From contig NZ_SRYB01000016.1 of NCBI RefSeq assembly GCF_004793975.1, positions 1 through 64,000 of the forward strand: 64,000 bases of DNA, read 5' to 3'. The position numbers were made by a program, and so were the translations under genes. Each line of letters begins with the position of its first letter. Position 1 is the first letter of the stretch. Positions 8,518-17,546 of the stretch are shown here, piece by piece. The notes under the pieces were generated by a model that was given only the letters and a program-made list of their open reading frames with translations, had not been told where the DNA came from and did not search any database. The DNA comes from Lepagella muris (lineage in GTDB: Bacteria; Bacteroidota; Bacteroidia; Bacteroidales; Muribaculaceae).

Positions 8518-11259
8518 TCATTGCATTTTCGAACGCGTCTCGGAGGGTGTCTCTCCGTAGGATTCACGATAGCATTTCGTGAAATAGGCGGGAGTGGAGA
8601 AACCCACCTCATAGCCGATCTCGCTGATGTTCTTCTCTGTGCCTGTGATGAGTTGGCGAGCTTTCTTCAGTCGCAACCGACGCATAAGCTCCACGGGGGA
8701 ATAATTGGTGAGCGACTTGATTTTTCTGTAGAACTGCGTGCGCTCAAGTCCCATCTTCGCTGCCACACTATCCACACTGAGATCCGCATTACCCATCTCT
8801 TCGTTAAATATCTCAAGGAAACGGGAATAGAAGGCATTATCCACTTCCGATGAGGTGACTGAAATCTTTTTCTTCTCTTCCGACACAACCTTATTGACCG
8901 TATGAACGGATTCTGCCGGATTTGTCCATAACTCCTTTATCAGTCTGCGGTTATTTATCAGGCTCGTGCATCTTGATCTGAGCACCTGTGAGGAGAATGG
9001 TTTCGACAGATAGCCGTCGGCTCCGCTGTCATACCCCTCCGCACGCTGCTCATCGAGCGAGCACGCCGTGAGCATAAGCACAGGTATATGCGACGTGGAG
9101 ACCTCACCTTTCAGCCGGCGGCAACACTCCATTCCATCCATGCCGGGCATCATGACATCGCAGATGATTAGATCCGGCACGTATTTCGTGGCTCGCCTTA
9201 TACCTTCCGCACCATTTGACGCCGTAATCACGTTATAATCCTTCTGCATCAGTTCCCTTATCATCTCGCGTATGTCGCGGTTATCATCTATGACGAGAAG
9301 CAACGGCTTGTCATCCTCAAATTTCACCTCTGCATCCTCTATCGTATCCAGCTCTGCCACAACGTCTGACGACTCTATGCTCTTCTCCACTGACTCTACC
9401 GTAGACGACACATGACGCATCGGGAGAGTAACTATGAAAACCGAACCTTTGTTGATCTCGCTCTCAACGCTGATCTCACCTCCATGCAGCTCCACAAATG
9501 CCTTTACCAACGAAAGACCAATGCCGGAACCACGTGGCTTAACCCTGTCTACCTGATAGAAACGGTCGAAGATTCTGTCGAGGTCGCGTTCGCTGATACC
9601 CTCGCCCGTATCCGCCACCTTCAGAACCACATTCCCATTCTTCTCCGACAGGCTAACGGTTATCGTGCCGTTATCCCTGGTGTATTTGAAGGCATTCGAC
9701 ACCAAATTAAAGAATATACGCTCCAATTTCTCCGCATCGACCGCTATAGCCAGAGGTCCGGAAGGCGCAGAATCCTCAAACGTAAGCCGCATATCCCTTT
9801 TCCGTGCAATTTGCCGGAATGACTCCATCCAATCCTCCACCGACTTGCGGATATCAATCTCCGTAAGGTGAAGCTCCAGCTTCCCATTCTCATATTTCCG
9901 GAAATCAAGAATCTGATTGATAAGACGGTAAAGAATCTTCACATTCTTATCGGCTATCTTCATCATCTTGTGTTGCTGCTCGGTCAGATTTGATGCTGAC
10001 GAAAGCTGCTCCACCGGCTCCGCTATCAGGGTGAGCGGAGTGCGCAGGTCATGACTCACGTTTGTAAAGAAAGCAAGTTTCGACTGTGTTGCCTCTTCAA
10101 GCCTGGCATTCAGTTCCTTCTGTTTGTCTCTCTCCTCCTCAAGCAGACGGTTCTGCATCAGGAGTGTCGACTGGTGACGTCTATGAGTCCAGAATGTGCG
10201 CAAGAGAAGGAATATGAATCCGCATAGCAAGACGAGAATGACGATACACGCATAAAACAATATCGTCTGCGAGGAATGTTGGTCCCAATAATCATCTATC
10301 TGACGCTTCAGCAAGGTCATCTTGTCGGTCTCCGCTTCAAGAGTCTCATTCTGAAGGAGCAGGATGTCGGAATTAGTGCTGTCAACTGCTGATGATGCCG
10401 GAATCACAGTCTCTCGGTCATAATGCTCCCCTTTAAGAATGGCAAGGGCTGTTTGGATAAGCCTGTATCCCTCGGTGGGATATAGGAAAGTGGCATCAAT
10501 CACTCCGTCAGCCACCGCCTGAATCCCTATCAACGGGGCTGCATCTATTCCTATTATGCGTATTGAATCACGTCCGAGACGCTTCGCCACTTCAGAGGCT
10601 CCGATTGCCATACGGTCGTTGTGCGCAAAAATCAGATCCACGTCGGGGTGCAGGCGCAACATTGAGTCAGCCACGTGCTCGGCGGTATCCTGATTCCAGT
10701 TCCCCGGTGCGCTCCCCAATATCTCACCTCCGTTAGCGCGGAACTTCTCCTCAAACCCCACATGGCGGTCTTCCGCAGGTGTCGAGCCGGGAAGCCCGAA
10801 TATCTCTATCGCCGTGGGCGACTTGCCAAGAATATTGATGGCATAGTGTGCCGCCGACCTACCGAGATCATAATCGTTGACCCCTATCCTGGCAGTATAA
10901 CTGTCGGAATTTATATTCCGGTCAAACACCACTACCGGTATACCCTTCCTATATATATCATCTATCACCGGGGTCAACGCTGCCGCTTCATTTGGAGAGA
11001 CTATTATTATGTCGAAGTCATTATCTACGAAATAATGCAGGTCGGCTATCTGTTTCGCACTATTGTCATCGGCACTGCGTATCTCCACAGTGGCATCCTC
11101 ATGAAGCATAATCTCACGCTGGATCTCATCGTTCATTTTCTTGCGCCAATCGTCCTGACTGCATTGCGATACGCCTATTCGGTATTTTTTATTGTCGGCA
11201 CATGCACTCAAAGTCAATAAAGCAAGTGTGGTCAATAATATCTTATATAGAATTTTCAT
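8518..11259 (-). CDS. Hybrid two-component system regulator with periplasmic sugar-binding domain (fructose sensor type)
   Basis: A single-protein sensor and transcription factor that switches on the fructan genes. The order over 913 residues is: signal/lipobox-like segment (Cys20); type-1 periplasmic sugar-binding domain (about 26-300); transmembrane helix (about 333-355); HisKA with His403 in NVSHDLRTPLTLI; HATPase with the N-box near 518-522, DTGEG (about 550-554) and a G-rich GSGIGLSLVK; receiver domain with phosphoacceptor Asp701 and Lys753; AraC-type helix-turn-helix (about 820-910). Most PUL hybrid regulators sense with Reg_prop propellers. The sugar-binding version matches BT1754, which senses free fructose. 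It is transcribed against the PUL and shares a terminator with the GH32 gene. The fructose ligand is inferred. Confidence 0.93.
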   Translation of the reverse strand: MKILYKILLTTLALLTLSACADNKKYRIGVSQCSQDDWRKKMNDEIQREIMLHEDATVEIRSADDNSAKQIADLHYFVDNDFDIIIVSPNEAAALTPVIDDIYRKGIPVVVFDRNINSDSYTARIGVNDYDLGRSAAHYAINILGKSPTAIEIFGLPGSTPAEDRHVGFEEKFRANGGEILGSAPGNWNQDTAEHVADSMLRLHPDVDLIFAHNDRMAIGASEVAKRLGRDSIRIIGIDAAPLIGIQAVADGVIDATFLYPTEGYRLIQTALAILKGEHYDRETVIPASSAVDSTNSDILLLQNETLEAETDKMTLLKRQIDDYWDQHSSQTILFYACIVILVLLCGFIFLLLRTFWTHRRHQSTLLMQNRLLEEERDKQKELNARLEEATQSKLAFFTNVSHDLRTPLTLIAEPVEQLSSASNLTEQQHKMMKIADKNVKILYRLINQILDFRKYENGKLELHLTEIDIRKSVEDWMESFRQIARKRDMRLTFEDSAPSGPLAIAVDAEKLERIFFNLVSNAFKYTRDNGTITVSLSEKNGNVVLKVADTGEGISERDLDRIFDRFYQVDRVKPRGSGIGLSLVKAFVELHGGEISVESEINKGSVFIVTLPMRHVSSTVESVEKSIESSDVVAELDTIEDAEVKFEDDKPLLLVIDDNRDIREMIRELMQKDYNVITASNGAEGIRRATKYVPDLIICDVMMPGMDGMECCRRLKGEVSTSHIPVLMLTACSLDEQRAEGYDSGADGYLSKPFSSQVLRSRCTSLINNRRLIKELWTNPAESVHTVNKVVSEEKKKISVTSSEVDNAFYSRFLEIFNEEMGNADLSVDSVAAKMGLERTQFYRKIKSLTNYSPVELMRRLRLKKARQLITGTEKNISEIGYEVGFSTPAYFTKCYRESYGETPSETRSKMQ

Positions 11260-11286
11260 GATAACAAATTATGGTTTTATATTCCG

Positions 11287-11294
11287 CAAATTTA
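11287..11294 (-). promoter_or_regulatory. -7 box of the hybrid regulator gene
   Basis: On the minus strand TAAATTTG matches TAnnTTTG, 28 bp upstream of the regulator start codon at 11259. The short leader suggests simple constitutive expression. No clear -33 element is visible. Confidence 0.5.
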
Positions 11295-11400
11295 ATAATT
11301 ATCCTATAAAAAAGAAGGTATTTATTATTAAAAATTAGGCTATTCAACATTTTTTATACTTATCGCACGATTTATTATATCCTATATCTCAATTATATAG

Positions 11401-11408
11401 TAGTTTTG
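11401..11408 (+). promoter_or_regulatory. -7 box of the second fructan operon (GH32-permease-fructokinase)
   Basis: TAGTTTTG matches TAnnTTTG. Transcription would start near 11415, leaving a leader of about 120 nt before the GH32 start at 11536. There is no strong -33 TTTG, consistent with dependence on the divergently encoded hybrid regulator. The intergenic region (11260-11535) therefore serves both the regulator gene and this operon. Confidence 0.6.
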
Positions 11409-11535
11409 CAACTGAAATCGAAAACGCATTTCCCATCTCGCAGTTCTTTGATGAGTCTGCAAGTATGGATCAAAAGGTAAAAAAGATATACGGATTCATT
11501 GGTTCAAATTTTTTGTAAAATCTAATTAAAACTCT

Positions 11536-13380
11536 ATGTATAGAATTAACCGACATCTCGCTGCCGCCATGATCTCAGGCGCTTCGATACTTCTCGCTCC
11601 CGGCGCATTTGCCGCTCAGGACGGGGTGAGGATAGACCATCTTGGAGTGAACAACACTCTTGTAAGAGTCAACACTGATAAGAATTTTATCGTGCTTCCG
11701 GTGCAGGAAAGCATTGACGATGCAAGAATCAACGTGCTTGTGGATGGTAAGATTGCAGAGACCATCTTCGTGCGTCTCGCAAATACGAAAACCGACTACA
11801 GCGTTCCCTTCGACCTCTCCAGATATAAAGGTCACGACGTGATTTTTGACATAGTTGCGCCTCACGGACGCAGCTCCGTCAGAGAGGCTGCCGACGCAGT
11901 ATGCTGGGATGGAATATACCTTACCGACTCTTTCGATACCACCGACAGGGAGAAGAAATATCGTCCGGCATACCACCACACCCCTCTCTACGGATGGATG
12001 AACGACCCGAACGGTATGTTCTATAAGGATGGAGTATGGCATCTCTACTACCAGTATAACCCCTACGGTTCAAAATGGCAGAACATGACTTGGGGACATT
12101 CCTCATCTTCCGACCTCATCCACTGGAACCATGAGCCGATAGCTATCCGCCCCGACGGTCTCGGATCTATATTCAGTGGAAGCTGCGCCATCGACAAGGA
12201 GGGCACAGCCGGATTCGGAAAGGATGCCGTGATTGCCATGTTCACGTCTGCCGGCACAAGCCAGATGCAGAGTCTTGCCCACAGCTCCGACAATGGAGAA
12301 TCCTTCATCGTATATCCCGGCAACCCCGTGATCACTCTCGAAAGCGAGGCCCGCGACCCCAACATGTTCTGGAATCCCGAGACCAAGGAATGGAATCTCG
12401 TGCTGGCTCACGCCCTTGACCATGAGATGCTGTTCTTCACCTCCCCCAATCTCAAGAACTGGACTCTCCAAAGCGCATTCGGCAAAGGCATAGGTGCACA
12501 GGATGGCGTATGGGAATGCCCTGATCTCTTCCAACTCCCCGTGGAAGGCTCCGACGAAAAGAAATGGGTGCTTCTCTGCAATCTTAACCCCGGCGGCATC
12601 TTCGGTGGTAGTGCGACTCAATACTTTGTAGGCGATTTCGACGGAAAGAAATTTACTGCCGACACCGACGCTTCCGGAAACGTAGTGACTAAATGGATGG
12701 ATTTCGGCAAGGATCATTATGCCACCGTAAGCTGGAGCGATGCCCCCGACAACCGCCGCACCGTGATGGGATGGATGAGCAACTGGCAGTATGCAGCCGA
12801 CGTCCCGACAAAACAGTTCAGAAGTGCCAACACGCTCCCTCGCGACATGAAGCTCTTCACCCAACCCGACGGGCAGATATATCTCGCTTCAGTGCCCTCT
12901 CCCGAGGTGGATGCCCTAAGAGGGAAACTCTCGGCTTCCGTATCAGGAAAGACTGTAGGCAAGAAAGGATTTGATGTGTCTCTCCCGGCTGCAAACGATG
13001 GCGTCTGCGAAATCTCAATGACTCTGGATGGGAAAAACTCCAACGATGCCACCATCACCCTGTCAAATAAGGCTGGCGACCAAGTAGTCATGATGTACGA
13101 CCCGAAAGCCCACACTTTCTCTTTTGACAGGACAAAGAGCGGCGTGGTGGATTTCAGCGAGAACTTCCCCGCTGTAACCGTAGCCCCCACTTTCGAACAG
13201 AACGGAAAGGTTGCACTGAGAATCTTCATCGACAAATCGAGCATTGAAGTCTTCGGCAACGACGGTAAGTTTGCAATGACCAACCTCGTATTCCCGAATG
13301 AGCCTTACTCCCGACTCTCGATAAGCTCTCCAAACGGGAAGGTAAAGGTATCTGATCTGAAGATATATTCCATAAAATGA
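11536..13380 (+). CDS. GH32 exo-type fructanase/beta-fructosidase with N-terminal DUF4980-like domain
   Basis: Hydrolyses beta-fructosides, probably releasing fructose from imported oligosaccharides or sucrose. The 614-residue protein has a signal peptide ending near AFAA (residue 27) with no lipobox, so it is predicted periplasmic. A beta-sandwich (about 30-140, DUF4980-like, as in BT1765-type enzymes) precedes the GH32 propeller, with nucleophile Asp157 (NDPNG), Asp274 (RDP) and acid/base Glu327 (ECP). The C-terminal sandwich carries SSIEVFG. It is the first gene of a three-gene operon with a permease and fructokinase, and complements the surface GH32 at 6864-8393. Exo-mode and substrate are inferred. 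Confidence 0.92.
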   Translation: MYRINRHLAAAMISGASILLAPGAFAAQDGVRIDHLGVNNTLVRVNTDKNFIVLPVQESIDDARINVLVDGKIAETIFVRLANTKTDYSVPFDLSRYKGHDVIFDIVAPHGRSSVREAADAVCWDGIYLTDSFDTTDREKKYRPAYHHTPLYGWMNDPNGMFYKDGVWHLYYQYNPYGSKWQNMTWGHSSSSDLIHWNHEPIAIRPDGLGSIFSGSCAIDKEGTAGFGKDAVIAMFTSAGTSQMQSLAHSSDNGESFIVYPGNPVITLESEARDPNMFWNPETKEWNLVLAHALDHEMLFFTSPNLKNWTLQSAFGKGIGAQDGVWECPDLFQLPVEGSDEKKWVLLCNLNPGGIFGGSATQYFVGDFDGKKFTADTDASGNVVTKWMDFGKDHYATVSWSDAPDNRRTVMGWMSNWQYAADVPTKQFRSANTLPRDMKLFTQPDGQIYLASVPSPEVDALRGKLSASVSGKTVGKKGFDVSLPAANDGVCEISMTLDGKNSNDATITLSNKAGDQVVMMYDPKAHTFSFDRTKSGVVDFSENFPAVTVAPTFEQNGKVALRIFIDKSSIEVFGNDGKFAMTNLVFPNEPYSRLSISSPNGKVKVSDLKIYSIK

Positions 13381-13442
13381 TTTGGAAGCCGTAACCGCAA
13401 TCTCTAATCTGACATCTAAAAATAAATAAATATAAAAATAAA

Positions 13443-14624
13443 ATGACAGCCGATATAACTTCCGGAAAAAGGAGCTCACTGCTCCAATTCATTCCCGTGA
13501 TGCTCTGTTTCTTCGCGATGGGCTTCGTGGATCTCGTGGGCACAGCTTCCAACTACGTGCAGAAAGATCTTGACCTGACCGACTCACAGGCAAACCTCTT
13601 CCCCTCGCTCGTGTTCTTCTGGTTTCTTCTATTCTCTGTGCCGACCGGCATCCTGATGAATAAGATAGGGCGTAAGAATACCGTTCTGATAAGTCTTGCA
13701 GTGACCACGGTGTCGCTCATAATCCCCATCTTCGGTGAGGGATACTACACAATGCTGATAGCATTCTCTTTGCTCGGAATCGGAAATGCCATCATGCAGA
13801 CCTCGCTCAACCCACTCGTGACTAACCTTATCAGTGGCGACAAACTTGCCTCAACCCTTACCTTCGGACAGTTTGTCAAGGCAATTGCCTCGTTCCTCGC
13901 CCCGATTATCGCCGCTTGGGCTGCCACAACCTACATGCCTACCTTCGGACTCGGATGGAGAGCCTTGTTCGTGATATATGCCATCGTCAGCCTCCTCTCA
14001 ATCTCGGCTCTTGCCGCCACTCCCATCGCTGAAGAACGTCCCGACAAGGCATCCGGCATCCTGGAATGTGTAAAGCTCCTCGGATCACCTTTCATCCTCC
14101 TTTGCTTCCTCGGTATAATGTGCCACGTGGGAATTGACGTGGGCACCAACACGATCGCCCCGAAAATCCTCATGGAACGTCTCGGATTCCCATTGGAGGA
14201 TGCAAGTTTCGCCACCGGACTCTACTTCATATTCCGTACTGTAGGATGCTTCCTCGGTGCATTCATACTCCGCTACATGTCGCCGAAACTATTCTTCGCA
14301 ATCAGCGCATTCATGATGCTCGCAGCCGTGGCAATACTCCTCTCATGCCACACCCTCCCGCTCATCTACACGGGCATCGCTCTCGTAGGATTCGGCAACT
14401 CCAACATCTTCTCAATCATATTCTCTCAGGCTCTCCTTGCCTCTCCCAAAGAGAAGAACGAAGTGTCAGGTCTTATGATTATGGGTCTGTTCGGCGGAAC
14501 AATCTTCCCTCTCGCCATGGGATACGCCAGCGATTTCACCGGAAATCAGATCGGTGCGATAGCCGTAATGTGCATACCTGTGGTATATCTCCTCTACTTC
14601 ATCACAAAAATCAAGAAAGCCTAA
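13443..14624 (+). CDS. MFS sugar permease, FucP-like (likely fructose transporter)
   Basis: Moves free hexose, most likely fructose, across the inner membrane. The 393-residue protein has about 12 hydrophobic segments and starts without a signal peptide. The segment ASNYVQKDLDLTDSQANLFP after TM1 and the loop MNKIGRKN (an RxGRR-like MFS A motif variant) are typical of the FucP/glucose-galactose permease branch. It lies 62 bp after the exo-GH32 gene and 56 bp before fructokinase. This order, glycosidase-permease-kinase, matches BT1759-BT1757 in B. thetaiotaomicron. Fructose specificity comes from context only. Confidence 0.88.
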   Translation: MTADITSGKRSSLLQFIPVMLCFFAMGFVDLVGTASNYVQKDLDLTDSQANLFPSLVFFWFLLFSVPTGILMNKIGRKNTVLISLAVTTVSLIIPIFGEGYYTMLIAFSLLGIGNAIMQTSLNPLVTNLISGDKLASTLTFGQFVKAIASFLAPIIAAWAATTYMPTFGLGWRALFVIYAIVSLLSISALAATPIAEERPDKASGILECVKLLGSPFILLCFLGIMCHVGIDVGTNTIAPKILMERLGFPLEDASFATGLYFIFRTVGCFLGAFILRYMSPKLFFAISAFMMLAAVAILLSCHTLPLIYTGIALVGFGNSNIFSIIFSQALLASPKEKNEVSGLMIMGLFGGTIFPLAMGYASDFTGNQIGAIAVMCIPVVYLLYFITKIKKA

Positions 14625-14680
14625 AAATACCTCTCTCCTCAACCATAAACTTTAAACAATAAACAATAAACCTAAATAAT

Positions 14681-15562
14681 ATGTCTGAAAAATTCGTAAT
14701 CGGCATGGGAGAAGCTCTTTGGGACGTTCTCCCCGAAGGTAAGAAAATCGGTGGCGCACCCGCCAACTTCGCATATCACGTGTCTCAATTCGGTCTCCCC
14801 AGCTGCGTTGTTAGCGCAGTAGGCGACGATGCTCTCGGAAAGGAGATCCTTGAGAACCTCAGCACTAAAGGCATGAACATGCTCATCAACACTGTGCCTT
14901 ATCCCACAGGCACCGTACAGGTAGAGATCGATGCAGCAGGTATCCCTCAATATGACATCAAAGAGAACGTGGCTTGGGACAATATCCCTTTCAATGAAGC
15001 TCTTGAAAACCTTGCAAAAGATACAAAGGCTGTCTGCTTCGGTTCTCTTGCACAGAGAAACGTGGTTTCACGCGAGACAATAGGTAAATTTCTTGACGCA
15101 ATCCCCGCAGAAAACGATCCTCTCATCATCTTCGACATCAATCTCCGCCAAGGTTTCTTCACAAAAGAGACCATCTGCGAATCAATGCAGAGATGCAACA
15201 TCCTGAAGATAAACGACGAAGAACTCGTCACCATCAGCCGTCTCTTCGGCTATCCCGGCATCGACCTTCAGGATAAATGCTGGATCCTGCTCGGCAAATA
15301 CAACCTCAAGATGCTCATCCTCACCTGCGGCGTAAACGGCAGCTACGTATTCACACCCGGAAAGGTATCATTCCAGCCCACTCCATCCGTAGAGGTAGCC
15401 GACACAGTAGGAGCCGGCGACTCATTCACAGCTGCCTTCATCTCCAGCATCCTCAAAGGCAAGACAGTAGAAGAGGCACATCACCGCGCAGTCGAGACCT
15501 CCGCCTACGTCTGCACCCAAGCCGGCGCAATGCCCATCCTCCCCTCCTCCCTCACGCTCTAA
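14681..15562 (+). CDS. Fructokinase, PfkB (ribokinase) family
   Basis: Phosphorylates cytoplasmic fructose with ATP, completing entry of fructan carbon into central metabolism. The 293-residue protein shows the PfkB N-terminal GGAPANFA motif (24-31), which is characteristic of fructokinases. It also has the C-terminal signature DTVGAGDSFTAAF (241-253), which contains the anion hole GAGD and catalytic base Asp247. The length is normal. It is last in the operon with the MFS permease and periplasmic GH32. A long inverted repeat begins 21 bp after its stop and may terminate the transcript. PfkB kinases can accept other sugars, but motif and context favour fructose. Confidence 0.92.
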   Translation: MSEKFVIGMGEALWDVLPEGKKIGGAPANFAYHVSQFGLPSCVVSAVGDDALGKEILENLSTKGMNMLINTVPYPTGTVQVEIDAAGIPQYDIKENVAWDNIPFNEALENLAKDTKAVCFGSLAQRNVVSRETIGKFLDAIPAENDPLIIFDINLRQGFFTKETICESMQRCNILKINDEELVTISRLFGYPGIDLQDKCWILLGKYNLKMLILTCGVNGSYVFTPGKVSFQPTPSVEVADTVGAGDSFTAAFISSILKGKTVEEAHHRAVETSAYVCTQAGAMPILPSSLTL

Positions 15563-15582
15563 TCCGGCTTCAGAAAAGCAAT

Positions 15583-15681
15583 AATGTCATTACCGTCATT
15601 ATTGTCAATTTCGTCAATCATGACAATATTGACAATAATGACGGTAATGACATTTTTGTCCTTATTGACGATATTGATGAT
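15583..15681. repeat. Downstream 9-bp repeat array with 27-bp perfect inverted repeat
   Basis: Eleven consecutive 9-bp units run from 15583 to 15681, built on a TGTCA or TGACA core, for example AATGTCATT, ACCGTCATT, ATTGTCAAT, AATGACATT and ATTGACGAT. The units switch orientation in the middle, so 15583-15609 and 15628-15654 are perfect 27-bp inverted arms around an 18-nt spacer. The array starts 21 bp after the fructokinase stop and ends 14 bp before the stop of the four-helix-bundle gene. A T5 run at 15653-15657 means it may also act as a terminator for fructokinase. A matching array lies at the other end of that gene (16503-16637). Confidence 0.85.
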
Positions 15682-15695
15682 ACCATCGCCCCCTA

Positions 15696-16439
15696 CTAAT
15701 CAATATTCCTTATGCCACTACATTTCGGATAATCAGAACAGCTCCAAAACTCCTTGCCATTCCGCACGCCCTTCTTAGCCATCCTACGAAACATCCGCTT
15801 ACCACAAATAGGACATAACGGACTATTCGCCGCCTGTCCCCGTCTTGCCTCAAGTCTCGTCTGAGTCATTTTCTCCGTAAAACCACCATTCTGTTTAAAA
15901 TATTTCAACTGCGACTCCATCATCCTCTGCAACATCCGATTCAGACGTTCGCACAACAGCAACAGACAATTAGCAGCCATACCAGCATCATCCCCCTCAA
16001 TATAGTAATCAAACTTACTCTTCTGCACCAATATATGGCGAGCCACATCCGCCAATTGATCCGCACCATATTGCGGACGGTCAATTACCATCCACCACAC
16101 TGACCCGGTATGCTCGCTATCCTTATCCCACACACTTAGATTCCGCGACATCAAGAAATTAAAATAATCCCCAAACAGCTCATCCACACTCGCCCTTGCC
16201 ACATCCGTCAGTCTCATCTCCGTCTCTATCGAAGTATTATGTCGCGCACTCCCCTCCGCAATATTCGCGACAGCCGACCGTGCAGCCATAACCATCTGAT
16301 CAAACAACCGACGACGCGGGTCATCATGAAAAGAGACAAACCTCCGGCAAAAACTCTGTGTCGCTAACTGCACGACATTTGCCAGCACCCACGCATCAAG
16401 CCGGAAATACGACTTTGAATAAGAAATCTCCACGCCCAT
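15696..16439 (-). CDS. Four-helix-bundle (23S-IVS/Avd-like) protein with C-terminal topoisomerase-type zinc finger
   Basis: The function is unknown. I chose the ATG at 16439 (MGVEISYSKSYFRLDAW, 247 aa). The open frame continues upstream to 16643, but that part only translates the 9-bp repeat array into D/N/I-rich sequence. Residues about 8-190 are helical and match the four-helix-bundle family of 23S rRNA intervening-sequence proteins and DGR accessory protein Avd, e.g. DQMVMAARSAVANIAEGSAR. The C-terminus has CPICGKRM followed by WSCSDYPKCSG, a four-cysteine zinc finger as in topoisomerase I. This suggests nucleic-acid binding. 9-bp repeat arrays flank the gene on both sides. No reverse transcriptase is nearby, so it is not part of a visible diversity-generating retroelement. 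Confidence 0.75.
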   Translation of the reverse strand: MGVEISYSKSYFRLDAWVLANVVQLATQSFCRRFVSFHDDPRRRLFDQMVMAARSAVANIAEGSARHNTSIETEMRLTDVARASVDELFGDYFNFLMSRNLSVWDKDSEHTGSVWWMVIDRPQYGADQLADVARHILVQKSKFDYYIEGDDAGMAANCLLLLCERLNRMLQRMMESQLKYFKQNGGFTEKMTQTRLEARRGQAANSPLCPICGKRMFRRMAKKGVRNGKEFWSCSDYPKCSGIRNID

Positions 16440-16502
16440 ACTCACCAAATTAAGAACCGATAAAATTAAAAACCGATACCCACTCCATCCAATCCAAATA
16501 AT

Positions 16503-16637
16503 TCCGACAATAATGACATCATTGTCATTACCATCATTAATGACACCAATGTCACTAATGTCGTTATTGTCACTATTGTCACTATTGTCATCAATGTCAT
16601 TAATGTCCCTATCGACAATAATGACAATACCGTCAAT
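16503..16637. repeat. Upstream 9-bp repeat array
   Basis: Fifteen contiguous 9-bp units from TCCGACAAT (16503) to ACCGTCAAT (16637), mostly AATGTCACT/ATTGTCACT with TGTCA or TGACA cores in both orientations. It starts 63 bp upstream of the four-helix-bundle start codon and shares units such as ATTGTCATT-ACC(A/G)TCATT with the array on the other side. The 9-bp period keeps a reading frame open through it. No transcription signal matching TAnnTTTG is obvious between the array and the gene. Confidence 0.85.
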
Positions 16638-16704
16638 CCTCACATATCCCCCACAAAATTAACAAATCCCCCTCAAATCACAATATTCATTTAAGAGGAT
16701 AGGG

Positions 16705-17439
16705 TTAATTGGGGTTGGAGGCGGTGTCTTTGAGGGCGGTGTGGAGGCGTTTGGCTTGGGGTCGGAAGGTGGCGTAGGTCATGGCTCCGCAGATGACGCC
16801 GCTAAGGAGGGGGACGGCTTTGGAGAGGATACGTCCACCGGATTTTGTGGTGACTTGTGTGCCGAGCCGCTTCGCTATCATCTCGGCGGATTGTGACACT
16901 ATCTGTTTCTGGAGTAGTTTGCCTGCCACTCTTGTGGCTGTCTCTTCACTTATCCTTTTGCTTACTTCTACGGCTATCTTTTTTATGAGTTCGCGTGCTA
17001 CTGCCACTTGGTTCATGACTCCGATGAAGGCGGTCAGCATCACTTCTCCGTCGGGTGTGAGACGTTCGTTGGCGTCGAGCATGTCAGGATAACCATAGAG
17101 ATAGCCTAATTTCTGCCCTACCGACACTACGTGGTAGTAGTAGTTGGCAAGATCTGCCGGTATCGTGGCAAGCATTGCGAAGCCTCCGGGTATTCCGGAA
17201 GCGGCGGATATGGCTGTCACTTTCGTGGTGTGGCTGCTTATGATTGAGTTTGCCGCTGCATCAATCTCTTTCTCTGAGAGTACTTTCGATGGTTTCTCCT
17301 CTATACAAATACGCATCTCGTCAGCCGACAGGTGCGAGAACGTCTTCTGAAGGAACTGCACACGGTCTACTCTTGCGCCTGGCATCTTCAATATGCCGTT
17401 AAGAAATTTTATCCAAGTTGTATTCATTATTCCGCTCAT
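16705..17439 (-). CDS. EcsC-like protein of unknown function
   Basis: A 244-residue protein resembling the EcsC family, which is named after a Bacillus protein with no established biochemical role. The recognisable part is a small-residue-rich hydrophobic segment (AISAASGIPGGFAMLATIPA, about 77-96) followed by DLANYYYHVVSVGQKLGYLYGYPDM. A second helix-rich half ends with a hydrophobic stretch (SKAVPLLSGVICGAMTYATF, about 208-227) that could associate with membrane. No signal peptide is seen. It is monocistronic, with 61 bp to the repeat array on one side and 107 bp to the AAA protein stop on the other. Family assignment is moderate. Confidence 0.55.
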   Translation of the reverse strand: MSGIMNTTWIKFLNGILKMPGARVDRVQFLQKTFSHLSADEMRICIEEKPSKVLSEKEIDAAANSIISSHTTKVTAISAASGIPGGFAMLATIPADLANYYYHVVSVGQKLGYLYGYPDMLDANERLTPDGEVMLTAFIGVMNQVAVARELIKKIAVEVSKRISEETATRVAGKLLQKQIVSQSAEMIAKRLGTQVTTKSGGRILSKAVPLLSGVICGAMTYATFRPQAKRLHTALKDTASNPN

Positions 17440-17546
17440 TTATTTTAGAAGTCATTGAAGTTGTCTATTCTTCATTTTGTTGTTTCGATTCAGTACATAA
17501 AACAATTTTGTCATGCATTACGTTGCATCTTTACCTTGAAGATAGG

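Noticed and set aside
15583..16637. Diversity-generating retroelement (Avd-like protein in the region and a lectin-like tip domain at 36 kb)
   Set aside because: No reverse transcriptase, template repeat or variable repeat pair is visible in the window, and the two loci are 20 kb apart.
16440..16643. N-terminal extension of the four-helix-bundle gene rich in D, N and I
   Set aside because: It is translation of the 9-bp repeat array, which stays open because its period is a multiple of three. The family fold begins after the ATG at 16439.
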